From contig JAUCBJ010008779.1 of assembly GCA_032718475.1 (NCBI GenBank), positions 1 through 43,680 on the forward strand: DNA of 43,680 bases. Direction: 5' to 3'. This document shows, piece by piece, positions 21,501 to 32,121 of the stretch. The notes below the pieces were generated by a model. It searched no databases and was not told the origin of the DNA. It was given only the letters and a program-made list of their open reading frames with translations. The translations under genes were made by a program, and so were the position numbers. The first letter of the stretch is position 1; each line of letters begins with the position of its first letter. This stretch comes from Nemertoderma westbladi. Lineage: Eukaryota; Xenacoelomorpha; Nemertodermatida; Nemertodermatidae.

Positions 21501-23705
21501 TTAAAATTTCAATTCTCTACGGACCGAGCAGAAAAGTTGGAGGACTCGTGAATATTCATTAGAATCTAGTGAATGAACCAGTAAACGTTCCGTGCCAGCA
21601 ATCAGTTGAGGTTGATTAATCACGCAAAGTTTATGCTGATAATTGTATGCATGGATATGATCATTTGCTGCTGAGGAAGGAATAAAACGGTTTGGACCAA
21701 TTACTTTCATAAATCGCACCTCAACCAATGGGCCATTTGCATCTATGACTTTCTCTATACATCCAGGAATAAAGTTATCATCATAAATAGCAGCTATCCA
21801 GCTGCCCACAACAGGAACTTCAGATGTTTCTCGGATAGGATTAGAGTCTTGACTCTCTTCTGAGTTTTGACATTCTTCCGAATCCACTCCAATATCACTC
21901 CCTTGACTATTACCATTAGATGAGCTATAATCACAACAAGCAATCTCATTTATGCAATTAGCTAATTCATAAAATATGAGTTTTTGATCTTTACGTATGA
22001 CTTGATGGATTTTCAAAGTGCGATATATATAAACAGACTCGTCAATACTGAAATGTTCAACACATGCATTAGGTATATACAGAATAGTAGGTTTCACAAT
22101 ACCATTTGCATAAGATGCAAAATGCTCTGCATCTCTAATGACCACTCGTCCGGACCTCACATGGTTATATGTTTGCACTTTTACAGTTGCGCCAATACCG
22201 TCATGAGGTCCTTTAAAGTGGCCTGCTTCCCCATATGTCCATGACTTGACTATGTCTGGCATATCCATAGCAATTGCTTTAAATACATGTTTGCTACGAA
22301 ACTGCCCTGAGCATCCATCACTCCAAACATGTATATCAGTAATGTTGGCATTCTTTTCTCGGATATGCCGCATAAGCTGTTTAATACAACTGAAAGCAAG
22401 GAACTTATCATGCTCAGTGCAGTTGGAAATGATGGCAACAGATTCTACAATTATACTTGAGTTAGTGCCTTCTACCATGGATAAATTATCACCAATATCA
22501 CATTGAGTGCAGTTGGAGTCAGGATCAACAGGAACATATTCTGTAGATGTGCTAGGGCCATCTCCTCTGGATGAATTATTATCATCATTGGTGTTGCTAT
22601 CAACAATACTTGATCGGGTGTAACAGGCTGCTGTAAATATACAAAAGTTTTCATGACCAAAATAGGCACTTTGGACCTCATGCCTTTGCTTATTATCGTA
22701 ATTCTTTGCAAAATCAATGCTTATTATTGCTTCATTCGGATTTAATTTCGATTTTTGTTCTCTAAGGATGTTTAGTTGATGAAAAGCTCGATACTGATGT
22801 TGTATATAGTCATGAACTTGCTTATTAAGATCTTCAGCAACATCTTCCCCACATTGAATATATTCTCGTTTCTTAACAATTTTTTCATTGTCTGTTCTGG
22901 CCCATTGATAGTAACGAATCTCAGGTATACTTCTAATAACTTCAAAAAGAGGTTCCAAAATTTCAAAACCAGGGCAATCCTTACATTTAAATTCGCAGCA
23001 ACTTCTATTTTTGAGAGAACAAACAATTTCACTCACAAACTCATTTTCATCAGGGTAAAATAGTTCATGGTTGCGAATATTTGTAACTGAGTTTAGGCCA
23101 TTTAGTAACAGGGTAAGGTTTTCACACTTCTCGCATTTGCAATCATCTTCAGGCATTTTTCCATTATAATATAAATGCTTCTTACCAGCTATTATGCGTT
23201 GTAGAAGAGCTTTATTGACCTTAATGTCAGGAACTTTTTCATTGGCTAGTGGAACTGTTTCCTCAAGGGTCCATAACATATAATGTCTAGGTTTATATTT
23301 TCTTTCACCATTCTCTTTCCCAACATATACCATATGTTGACGACCGGGACAACAGTACGATATATCTGGTGATTCCAGAAATTCTATGACCCGATTTTCT
23401 TTCTCGGTTGTTATTCTGGAATGTTTACCCAGTGGCCGTCCTGGCTTTTTAAATAACATTCTTACCTTGGCACCACGAAGTACTGTCTTTCGTGTTGCTG
23501 GAGACATACTTCCGATATAAGTGCTAATCGTCTCCATTCTTTTACTTGGCGATTTTGGAAGATGTTTTTTCAATCTATTTATTGACTTCCCTAAACTCTG
23601 CTTAGACTTAAATGCCCCAGAACTAGGTGGTGACAATGACCCAGAAGTAGTAGGAGTCAATGGAGGTTGAGTAGCTATAGTAAATGGCAATATTGGTAAT
23701 GGTCT
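21501..23705 (-). CDS. Transposase, main exon (DDD/E type, Sola-like)
   Basis: This is the large 3' exon of the transposase that moves the surrounding element. The frame is open for over 720 codons, and its first codon in a plain ORF call is TTG at 23690. An in-frame acceptor CAG|AGA at 23708-23703 gives a natural phase-0 exon start at 23705. Counting from that TTG, Cys clusters lie near residues 184-189 and 224-239. The motif SIDFAKNY holds Asp326, HVWSDGCSGQF holds Asp458, and EAGHFKGPHDGIGATVK follows with Asp497 (or Glu489). These look like the DDD/E catalytic triad of a cut-and-paste transposase. Residues 629-680 (GSWIAAIYDDNFIPG and following) resemble an SH3/Tudor-like segment. There is an acidic Ser/Gln linker at 590-625. 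No stops or frameshifts are seen. The family name is from memory and unverified. Confidence 0.85.
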   Translation of the reverse strand, partial: RPLPILPFTIATQPPLTPTTSGSLSPPSSGAFKSKQSLGKSINRLKKHLPKSPSKRMETISTYIGSMSPATRKTVLRGAKVRMLFKKPGRPLGKHSRITTEKENRVIEFLESPDISYCCPGRQHMVYVGKENGERKYKPRHYMLWTLEETVPLANEKVPDIKVNKALLQRIIAGKKHLYYNGKMPEDDCKCEKCENLTLLLNGLNSVTNIRNHELFYPDENEFVSEIVCSLKNRSCCEFKCKDCPGFEILEPLFEVIRSIPEIRYYQWARTDNEKIVKKREYIQCGEDVAEDLNKQVHDYIQHQYRAFHQLNILREQKSKLNPNEAIISIDFAKNYDNKQRHEVQSAYFGHENFCIFTAACYTRSSIVDSNTNDDNNSSRGDGPSTSTEYVPVDPDSNCTQCDIGDNLSMVEGTNSSIIVESVAIISNCTEHDKFLAFSCIKQLMRHIREKNANITDIHVWSDGCSGQFRSKHVFKAIAMDMPDIVKSWTYGEAGHFKGPHDGIGATVKVQTYNHVRSGRVVIRDAEHFASYANGIVKPTILYIPNACVEHFSIDESVYIYRTLKIHQVIRKDQKLIFYELANCINEIACCDYSSSNGNSQGSDIGVDSEECQNSEESQDSNPIRETSEVPVVGSWIAAIYDDNFIPGCIEKVIDANGPLVEVRFMKVIGPNRFIPSSAANDHIHAYNYQHKLCVINQPQLIAGTERLLVHSLDSNEYSRVLQLFCSVRRELKF
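22260..22345 (-). other. Catalytic-core segment of the transposase (WSDG motif)
   Basis: This stretch encodes the HVWSDGCSGQFRSK motif and adjoining residues. The GPHDGIGATVK motif follows about 40 residues later (near 22190-22225). Within transposases of this kind the two motifs carry the second and third acidic residues that coordinate metal ions. Confidence 0.6.
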
Positions 23706-24165
23706 CTGATTTTTTTATGTTAAATCAGTAATAAAAAATCTATCTAAATATATATATATATGGCATGGAGTTCATAAAATTAGGTTCAAACAAAAAAAAA
23801 TGTCTCTTGTTTTTATTCGAACAATATATTTTCAGTAAATTTACTTAATATTTTAGATTAATAAAATCAGGAGATACCATACAGATTAGAAACTTTCTTT
23901 GAACATGAACAGAACAATATTAATAACTTTCTTCAAATTATATTTTTTCTGATACTATTACAACAGGTAATTAAAACAGGATAATAATTAAATTGTAAAA
24001 TAACTAAGGAACAAAACAAAAATATGCCTTCATTCAAAATATTTCCTCTTCCTTTTAAAAATGCAGCAGGCTCTACCAATATTGCCAACCTTTGCATTTA
24101 GATTGTCTCTTTCTGAGACGATCTACACATTTCAGTGCCTCATGCTTATTCGTATCAGCATAAAC
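23706..24165 (-). other. Probable intron of the transposase gene
   Basis: A phase-0 acceptor (ATCAG|AGA, exon starting at 23705) pairs with either of two phase-0 donors in the first exon: GAG|GTTTAT (exon end 24166) or TGT|GTAGAT (exon end 24127). The intron is thus about 420-460 bp and strongly AT-rich. Which donor is used cannot be decided from sequence alone. Confidence 0.6.
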
Positions 24166-24276
24166 CTCAGCTCTTTTTAAACGCTTTCTTTCTCTATCCT
24201 TTGCAAGAAATCCCTCCCGATCAGATGCCTTTTTCCGTTCTCGATAAGCCTTTTGCTTTTTAGCATCCTTAGACAT
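24073..24276 (-). CDS. Transposase, first exon (basic N-terminal region)
   Basis: The frame starts at an ATG at 24276 in good context (G at -3). It encodes a strongly basic peptide beginning MSKDAKKQKAYRERKKASD, with repeated RERK/DRERKRLKR motifs, like the basic region of bZIP proteins. Similar short basic N-termini precede the catalytic exon in related transposase-like proteins of invertebrates, where they probably bind DNA. The frame reads to a TAG at 24073, but the coding part likely ends at a splice donor (24166 or 24127) and joins the main exon at 23705. Joined, the protein would be roughly 770-785 residues. The region upstream (24277-24980) is AT-rich and may hold the promoter, but no element is clear. 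Confidence 0.7.
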   Translation of the reverse strand: MSKDAKKQKAYRERKKASDREGFLAKDRERKRLKRAEVYADTNKHEALKCVDRLRKRQSKCKGWQYW

Positions 24277-24984
24277 TTCTATAAGCCCAGATGGTGCAGA
24301 CAGTTCCGAGTTTATTCGATGAGTTGATAGTAGAAATTAGATTATTAGTTGATAATGATATAATAGGCCTATGGACAACTGGTAGGCCTACTTATTTTGA
24401 ATGAATAACTTAGGCCTAATGTATTAATAAGTCAATTTAATTTTCAATTCAACACAGCAATTAATATATTTTTAGGAATTCAATTATGTATAAATAAAAT
24501 AGCTGCACAGTATAATTAACATCTCAGCTTTAGTGGGATAAAAGTCATAATGAAGTTCAGGCTATGCAAGGTACATGCAGTAATATCAAGTCTGATTTAG
24601 GTAGTTATACTATTATTTCTGTATTGTATGTCAATATGGTGCAGCCCAAGTCAAGCAGTCACAATGAAAGCTGTTTTGAATTTCCCTCCTCTGGAATTTG
24701 GAATTTCCCATAACTGCAATGCTAATTACAAATGTATGTCTGAGTCAGCATGTAAAAGAGCCGTCACTTCTACATAATATATATAAGGTACTTCCGGACA
24801 TTATGTGCTCTATACATTTAAACATATCATACAATCAGTAATAAGAGTATACATAAGATACTTCAACAGACCACACTATACACACCATGATATATATAAT
24901 GCATGCAGGACACAGGTACACCATACAAATTATTAGAACAGAAATATTGTGCTTATGGTAATTTCACAATATGGTAATTAATTA

Positions 24985-25199
24985 GGTAACGGACGGAAAT
25001 TAAATAGGTAACGGACGGAATAAAAGTTAGTCGAATTAAAAACAATATTTATTTTGCACCTAAATGTTCAACTTCTTCCAGTTTTATTGTTCTAACAATA
25101 AATTAGAACTTACAAAAAACCTGGACTATTCTGTGCTACACTACTCCAATTAGGTTGAAAATTGTAACTCATGGTAACGGACGGAAGTAACGGACGGAA
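24985..25199 (+). repeat. Subterminal GGTAACGGACGGAA repeats, right flank (4 copies)
   Basis: Copies start at 24985, 25007, 25173 and 25187 (the last lacks the first G and abuts its neighbour). They have the same orientation as the four copies on the left flank rather than being inverted. Confidence 0.85.
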
Positions 25200-25559
25200 C
25201 GAGTTTTGGAACTGCTGGCCATGCCTAAATACGTAACGAATTATGCCACAATCATTGAATTTGCCATTACTAATATTTCAATAAAATTTCTTGAAAAAAA
25301 TTTTTGTTAATAATATTAGGCCTATTTATAACAAATATATCACACATTTTGCATTTATTGCCATTTTTTGTGTGAAAATTGAAAAAAATGTAAATTTTAG
25401 TACAGCTTGTAATTTGAGATAACTAAACAAAAACCAATAATTATTTTCAATTTTATAGACTTTCAAATGTAGTCTAATGGTATATACTACTAAAAATATG
25501 CAAAACGAAAGTTTATTTTTTACCACATTGGTTGACCATTTTGTGAAACAGGCTCACTA

Positions 25560-26567
25560 TTGAATTATTTCGAGTAAGTATCTGATCACGTGCTGCTCGA
25601 ATTCTCGCTCGTTCGATATAAATCGATTTTATCCAACTATATACTATTAATTATAATATAACAGTATAACAATACATTAATTAGAAATATAAATCAAAAC
25701 AGCCAGACAAACAAAATATAATTCGTTTTTGATGTTAAGTAATAGTAGACCAAATAATAATTAAAATTAATTAAAAATGCCGCAATACGGCAAGTTTTGG
25801 TAGACGGATACATTTTTCAAACGATGTAATAAAGACAAAAATACTTTGTAATATAAAACAACAACAGCCAGACAAATATATTATTAGTTCGGATTAGTAT
25901 AAGAAATTTATTAGGCCCCTAGTATAAAAATCACAGCTGCTCATTGGCCCAGAGCCGAATGCCTGTATGACGAGGCCTACTCTACTATGTTAAGTTAAGT
26001 GGGGTATCACAATAAAAAAATATTAAATTCGAATAGTACAGTACATATAAATTTATCCGAACAATATAAGGCCTTAATGAACTACACAATTCTCTAGTGT
26101 GACCTTCATTTATGAACTGATCAACAGTACTGGACTGGTATATAAATTTTGGTCGGTTATTGCACAACAATACTGGCAAGTAGCTGTGATTTTTATACTA
26201 GGGGCCTAATTAATTTCTTATACTAATCCGAACTAATAATATATTTGTCTGGCTGTTGTTGTTTTATATTACGAAGTATTTTTGTCATTATTACATCGTT
26301 TGAAAAATGTACCGGTATCCGTTTACCAAAACTTGCCGTTTTGCAGCATTTTTAATTAATTTTAATTATTATTTGGCCTACTATTACTTAACATCAAAAA
26401 CGAATTATATTATGTTTGTCTGGCTGTTTTGATTTATATTTCGAATTATTGTATTGTTATACTGTTATATTATAATAATAGTTGGATAAAATCGAGTTAT
26501 ATTGAGCGAGCGAGAATTCGAGCAGCACGTGATCAGATACTTACTCGAAATAATTCAATAGTAGGTC
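25560..26567. repeat. Central part of the 2.7-kb foldback element (inverted arms plus spacer)
   Basis: The arms run 25560 to about 25940 and about 26182 to 26567 and are near-perfect inverses, for example CACGTGCTGCTCGAATTCTC at 25588 and its complement near 26520. The unpaired spacer (25941-26181) contains a short minus-strand open frame (25985-26179) that I do not consider a gene. Confidence 0.85.
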
Positions 26568-26676
26568 AGATAATGGGTCTGACTGTTAGTTTTTGCTTTA
26601 AATTTTGAAATATAGTCTTCTGCCCGGATATCGTTTGAAAAAGTGTATTTTTATCAAAAAACTAATTGTCAGACCA

Positions 26677-28903
26677 TAGGGCTCGATCGGAGCTCCGGCC
26701 TCCGGCTCCGGCTCCGGCCATTTTGGCACCTCCGGCTCCTGCTCCGGCTCCGGTAAAAATATTGCCGGAGTTAATTTTTTAATAAAGTATTATATTTCGT
26801 GCATATTCTAATCTGAACAATTATTTACACTAGGCCTATACAGCTATAAGTACTGTCATACAGCAGTACTGTAGTACAGCTTCAATATCAAGCATAATAC
26901 TGCAGTATTTACTTAGTCAATGACTGCCTGACCAGTCTGGTCCACTAGCCCAATCGGGAAACAATTATTGTTGCCCGATAGGGAAAATTGCAATTGCCCG
27001 ATTGGGAAATAATGAATTTCTATCAATGCAACTATAATTTAGGCCTACCATTTCCAGATTAATTAATGTTAGGCTGTTTACATTACTGGTGGGTATTTCT
27101 TCTATTTATTGTGGTAGGCCAATGATTATTAATATAATATATTAAACTGTTAAATTCAATAGTAATATAATTATTCATTATGTCTCCTAAAAGAACTTTT
27201 GATTGTACTGTGCTAAGATTCAACAAGATTCAACAATGGTAGATGTCTGGTTCTGAACTACAGGTATTCTGGGTGAACTTCTGGGGAATAATTGTGCTTG
27301 CGATATTGCACTTGTACTACTGGTCACAGGATTACTTCTTAGAGTGGGTCGTTTTCGGTTATTCTAGCATCTAGCTGGACCTGGAGTGCCAGTAGCAGTA
27401 CCTGACGTCGTGACGTAGAGCAGTTAGGCCTACTGGTTGCCGATCGTAGTTGACAGTTGAGGAGTTAACACTAACCACTAACGTATAACTATTTTTAAGA
27501 TCATCACCTATAACTATTTAAATGGCAGTTCAATTTCAGTTTTAATATACTTTTTAACGAGGACCCCCTGGGAGACTAGGTCTTTACCTCAAGGCACAAG
27601 GCTGCAAGGGGCATTCCTCGAGGCTAATATATGATATACCTGTGATTTTAATTAATTGGTTTGGTACGGTACTATAAATTAAATAATTTCAGTGATTTTA
27701 AGCGTGATTTTAAAGTGATTTTAGGTTTGATTTTGAAGTGATTTCTGTATTTTAAGCGTGCTTTTAACTTTTAACGTTTAACTTTTAACTAACTTTTCGA
27801 TTTGTGATTTTGATTAATTTGTGTTACCGAGCTTTTATTTTAACAAACATCAGAACATACTTATTCTTTTTAAAATTCAATTTGTGATTTTAACTAATTA
27901 GATTTGGTGCTTTGTGTTAAATCCTTGTTAAATACTTTCAGTTTTGGTCTTGCATATCTTTACCAGTTGTTGTTTCGTTCCGATACTATAGGCTATTAGT
28001 CCTCAATAAATAATCTCAATCTCAACTGCAGTCAGGTATATGGACCTGCCAGTCCAGTCAGCCAGTAGACTGTTTGACAATATAGCGGATAGCCTGCTAG
28101 TAGTGAGTAGAGTCTGAGAGTGGTCTGGTGGTAGGGTAGGTACTAGGGCTCGATCGGAGCTCCGGCCTCCGGCTCCGGCCATTTTGGCACCTCCGGCTCC
28201 TGCTCCGGCTCCGGTAAAAATATTGCCGGAGTTAATCTTTTAATAAAGTATTATATTTCGTGCATATTCTAATCTGAACAATTATTTAACACTATAAGTA
28301 CTGTACAGCTGTAGTACAGCTTCAATATCAAGTATAATCTGATAATACTGCAGTATTTACTGAAAGTCAATGACTGACTGACTGTCAGACTGTACTGCAG
28401 TACTGGTACTGGCCAGCTGTCTGACTAGCAGACTAATTGTAAATGCTATGATTGTACACTGTCAGACTGTAGGCCTACTACCACTGCAGCCATTTACTGC
28501 TGTCATGCCAGCATACTGTCAGACTGTACTGCAGTACTGGTACACGTACGGTAGGCTACCTACAGTACACACCTCTACCACAGTTAGCGAGGTAGGTAGG
28601 CCTACTGTAGGTCATTTTTAGCCGTCAGCGTCAGGCCGTCTGTCCGTGATAAATTAATTACTTAAATTTTAAATTGAAAATTCGTAAATCTTTAAATTAT
28701 GAAATTAATTAGACCTACAGTACAGCAGTATGATTGATTATGAGCGATTGGCGAACGATAACCATACTTTATTTTTTTTAAATAAATATTTAAATTTTTA
28801 AAATTTTTTGAAAAACTCCGGCTCCTGCTCCGGCTCCGGCCAAATTGTCCAACTCCGGCTCCTGCTCCGGCTCCGGCCAAATCCCAACTCCGATCTAGCC
28901 CTA
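26677..28903. mobile_element. Composite hAT element with two left ends and one right end
   Basis: A left end TAGGGCTCGATCGGAGC starts at 26677 and a right end finishes at 28903 (CTCCGATCTAGCCCTA). The pair is flanked by one perfect 8-bp duplication, TCAGACCA (26669-26676 and 28904-28911), and the opposite foldback arm shows the unbroken site near 15075. A second, complete left end lies at 28144, so 28144-28903 is a full 760-bp copy on its own but lacks a private TSD. The first unit matches the family for only about 255 bp (to about 26932) before unrelated sequence begins. Confidence 0.85.
26933..28143. other. Foreign segment within the composite hAT element, with LINE-like 3' tail
   Basis: The segment begins with repeated and inverted CCCGATTGGGAAA/TTTCCC-type motifs (26950-27015) and holds no clear reading frame. 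Around 27555-28025 there is GGACCCCCTGGGAGACTAGG, a hairpin-prone GC-rich block, then many GTGATTTTA repeats, ending in AATAAATAATCTCAATCTCAA. This resembles the 3' untranslated end of a truncated non-LTR retrotransposon with a short 3' microsatellite. That reading is weak because no reverse transcriptase is present. Confidence 0.35.
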
Positions 28904-29370
28904 TCAGACCACCTTGAGGACCATTTAAAATTTTAATTTATTAGAATTTTAAAATGAGTCATACATACTCTAGAACATCTAGTTTACTCTTCAAATTTTG
29001 ACATGGCGCTCATTTTGTGTCAAAGATGTCAGGTAAAAAAGCTCATGAACATAGCTATAATCAGAGCTCTCCATCAGAGCCTCCAATATTGCATTTTTTG
29101 ACATTTTTCAGATTCTTCACCCAGATATTCAGTCATACATAGGGCTCAACAGAAGCTTCGGCTTCGGTTCGGTTCGGGCCGAAGTTTGGCAATTTCGGTT
29201 CGGTTCGGCTTCTGCAATTGATACTGCAGAAGCCCGGAGCAAACTTTGCTAAATATTCCAAGTATTACATTGACTGATTGAGCTATGATTGAGCTAAGAC
29301 CAGAAAACAGTAAGACTAATCAATCTGTCCATCGTTGTACTAATTAATTTTGGAGTGTAAACGTTAAGCA

Positions 29371-29665
29371 GACACTGGTGCAGAGCAGACAGTGGTGCAG
29401 AAAGTGATGCAGACAGTGGTGCAGACACCTGGTGCAGACAGTGGTGCACGCACTGGTGCAGAGTGCAGACATTGGTGCAGACAGTGGTGCAGACACTGGT
29501 GCAGACAGTGGTGCAGACACTGTTGCAGACAGTGGTGCAGACACTGTTGCAGACACTGGTGCAGACAGTGGTGCAGACAGTGGTGCAGACACGGTAAAGA
29601 CAGTGCTGCAGACACTGGTGCAGACAGTGGTGCAGGTAGTGGTGCAGGCAGTGGTGCAGACACTC
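29371..29665 (+). repeat. GTGCAGACAGTG minisatellite, first block
   Basis: A 12-bp unit GTGCAGACASTG (often read as a 15- or 30-bp dimer with G/C alternation in ACAGTGG and ACACTGG) is repeated about 20 times. It is stop-free in several frames, so it yields spurious Cys/Ala/Asp-rich peptides. It is identical in unit to 31188-31425. Confidence 0.9.
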
Positions 29666-30002
29666 CAAGGTTGCAGAGTATGGCAGTTTTCGACCAGATC
29701 TGGTGCGTGCAGCAACGAATCACGCCGCGTGCAGGCGTTCATCAAGCGTGCAGGCGTGCCTGTTCAGCCTGTTATAAGTAAAAAATCACCCCACATGCAG
29801 GTGTGGCTGGAAAATTCATTAAAGTGATATCCTTATAAATATAATTGTGTAAAATTTTCTCGGCTCACTTCGCTCGCCAATTAATTATAACAACTGTCTC
29901 AAAGCTGCAAAAGCATGCAAAGTGATATATCAGGCTGTCAGGTGTATACAGGCAAAGCACAGAAGGGAGAACTCCAGGAAGCGAAGGACAGTTCGAGCCC
30001 AG

Positions 30003-30570
30003 GTTGGAATTTATGTAGAGTTTGCTCAACATGTGTGGCGCGCATTACGGATCCTGGCGCGGAGCAGGGTCGTGTGGCGGGTGGCGCGCATATGGCAGTA
30101 TGGACAGATGTATGTCTGTCATGTAACAGTAGCAATGCACTGGCAACATATCCACTCTACTTGAAATTATATCAGTGTTTAAAAAGAGTTAAAAATATTT
30201 CGCTCGCTTCGCTCGCTTATGTAGTTATATATCCTACTGTCCTACTCATATCCATTATTTCGATTTCCCTATTCTGCTATTAGGCTACGGTACTGTATCT
30301 GTTTATATTAACCTACATGAGTTCGAGTTGTTTCAATTGTTCAAACCAATATAAAACCACATTCTCATGCTCGCTACGCTCTCAATTTAATCCATAATCA
30401 TATTCTATATTTAAAAACAGTTGGTTGGCCTACCGTACTATAAAGGTTAAAATTTTCTTGCTTGCTATGCTCGCAATTTTATGACATCTGTATTTAAAAA
30501 CAGTTGGTTGACTTAATAATACTGTATAATAATACTAATACCGGTACTGTATTAATCTTAATATTTCTGC
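30003..30570 (-). mobile_element. Partial copy of the CGCGCC-rich element (reverse orientation)
   Basis: The segment starting AGGTTGGAATTTATGTAGAG at 30003 is the inverse of the right part of the 16680-17522 element. It shares the CATGTGTGGCGCGCATT stretch and the TTCGCTCGCTTCGCTCGC modules. After about 30570 similarity fades. It contains three to four periodic AAAATTTTC...GCTCGC modules about 100-150 bp apart (30200, 30370, 30455 and 30570). Confidence 0.6.
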
Positions 30571-30574
30571 AAAA

Positions 30575-31187
30575 TTTCTTTGCTCGCTCTACGACGAATC
30601 CATCTGGCTAATGATTGTTGTTCACTAATGGTGAACCAATCACAGTGTCTCGCCCCACACACTGACACACCACAATACAATAGTAGCAAAATTGTCTGCT
30701 CAATGACTGGGAGTATATGGCTGTACAAGCCTGCACATTTAAGCTCATTGAAGGCAGCACATTTAATCGCTGTTTCTGTTTATGTACAAAATTTTCTTCT
30801 CGCTACGTTCGAGGTTTTTTTTTTACTAGAATTGATTTTTTTAAGGCCTAATCAATTTGTCAATCGCCATACTGGCTTAAATAAGAATAACTACAGGCAA
30901 AAATTATACAGTAATAATGACTGAATGAGCATACAATACAGGCAAAGGATGTGGAGTGCAACGGGCAAAGGCACCTTATAGTTATATTTGGCAGTCGGTC
31001 TCTACAGTCAGGCGAGACAGTAGATAGGCGTGCAGTTCAAAATTTTACGCGTGCATTTTTTGTTGGCCAATACATTTTTCAGGCGTGCACAACAAATTTT
31101 TAAGGCGTGTACTGGTCATTCAGGCGTACACACAAATTTTTGAGGCGTGCACTGGTGCGTGCACTTGCCATACTCTGCTACCTGGCA
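30575..31187. other. Non-coding interior of the nested repeat element
   Basis: This is AT-rich DNA with further AAAATTTTCTTCTCGCTACG modules (30786). Repeats of GGCGTGCACA/TTTTTGAGGCGTGC follow at 31025-31160. An open frame at 30580-30924 has no recognised domain. Confidence 0.45.
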
Positions 31188-31425
31188 GACACTGGTGCAG
31201 ACAGTGGTGCAGACAGTGGTGCAGACAGTGGCGCAGACAGTGGTGCAGACACTGGCTGGTGCTGACCTGACAGTGGTGCAGACACTGGTGCAGACAGTGG
31301 TACAGACACCTGGTGCAGACACTGGTGCAGACAGTGGTGCAGACACTGGTGCAGACAGTGGTGCAGACACTGGTGCAGCTGCAGACTGTGGTGCAGACAG
31401 TGGTACAGACACTGGTGCAGACAGT
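31188..31425 (+). repeat. GTGCAGACAGTG minisatellite, second block
   Basis: This block uses the same GTGCAGACASTG unit as at 29371-29665, in the same orientation and with about 17 copies. The inverted block at 32046-32105 shares the unit. Confidence 0.9.
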
Positions 31426-32121
31426 AAAGGGGCGGGCAGGTTAGTAAAGGAGCAGGTTTCAGAGGAGTATTGGGGGAACCAAAACAATAAACGTTATTGT
31501 TTTGCGGGCTAAGAAAACCCAAGGGCCAAGAATACTCGCAGGCTAAGAATACTCGTGGGCTAAGAATTCCTGAGACCTTACTGTAGTTAGTGAATGTATA
31601 TCCCCAGCATGAGACAATAACTTAATGAGCTCGTTTTATTATACAGTAATAAGCAGTGGCTCCAGTAAAGGTAAACAAATTAAACATACTCTGTATAAAG
31701 TATTTCATGTATAAACAATCAAACACTTTCGCTTAAACCTCATTCCTTGGAGACATTGCTGCTTACAATAATTTATAGACATTATTGTTTATACAGTATG
31801 AAAACTGGAATACCGATTAATTACTTTCGTACACACCTCTTATAATTATTTGTAATCAGGGCACATTCACCAGCACGCACCCCGACTTGTACTACATACG
31901 TCCTCCCTACTTCATGTAGAACCTTTCAGTAGTTACTCGCATATTTGTAGATAATAAAGTCTATGATAAAATATAATATAATAGTGCCTGGTGGTAATGT
32001 GTTTGTGATTGTGTTGTGTACTCTAGTATTTCAGTATTTTCACCAGGTGTCTGCACCACTCTGCACCACTGTCTGCACCAGCACCAGCACCAGCACCACT
32101 GTCTGCTTAACGTTTACACCC

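Larger units (their letters stand above)
20947..25555 (-). mobile_element. Apparently intact autonomous DDE transposon (Sola-like, tentative), 4-bp TSD
   Basis: The termini are inverted copies of GAGCCTGTTTCA (20947-20958 and 25544-25555) with a perfect 4-bp duplication ACTA (20943-20946 and 25556-25559). The opposite arm of the host foldback element reads the unbroken site (inverse of CTACTATTGAATT, about 26555-26567), so insertion and duplication are certain. The element encodes a two-exon transposase on the minus strand. Eight GGTAACGGACGGAA repeats sit four on each flank. A 4-bp duplication with this kind of protein fits the Sola superfamily as I remember it, but this was not checked. The intact frame and ends suggest recent mobility. 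Confidence 0.9.
29355..32119. mobile_element. Element with GTGTAAACGTTAAGCAGACA ends and GTGCAGACAGTG arrays
   Basis: Inverted ends GTGTAAACGTTAAGCAGACA (29355-29374; mirrored at about 32100-32119) bracket three blocks of a (GTGCAGACASTG)n minisatellite (29371-29665, 31188-31425, and inverted at 32046-32105). No clean target duplication is seen. It has no transposase: the long open frames in both orientations (29294-29827 and 31116-31522) are artefacts of the stop-free repeat. Bases 31426-32040 hold nothing I recognise. Confidence 0.65.

Noticed and set aside
29294-29827. Long open frames on both strands (Cys/Thr-rich and Ala/Asp-rich peptides)
   Set aside because: They are translations of the GTGCAGACAGTG repeat, open in several frames. 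The same holds for 31116-31522.
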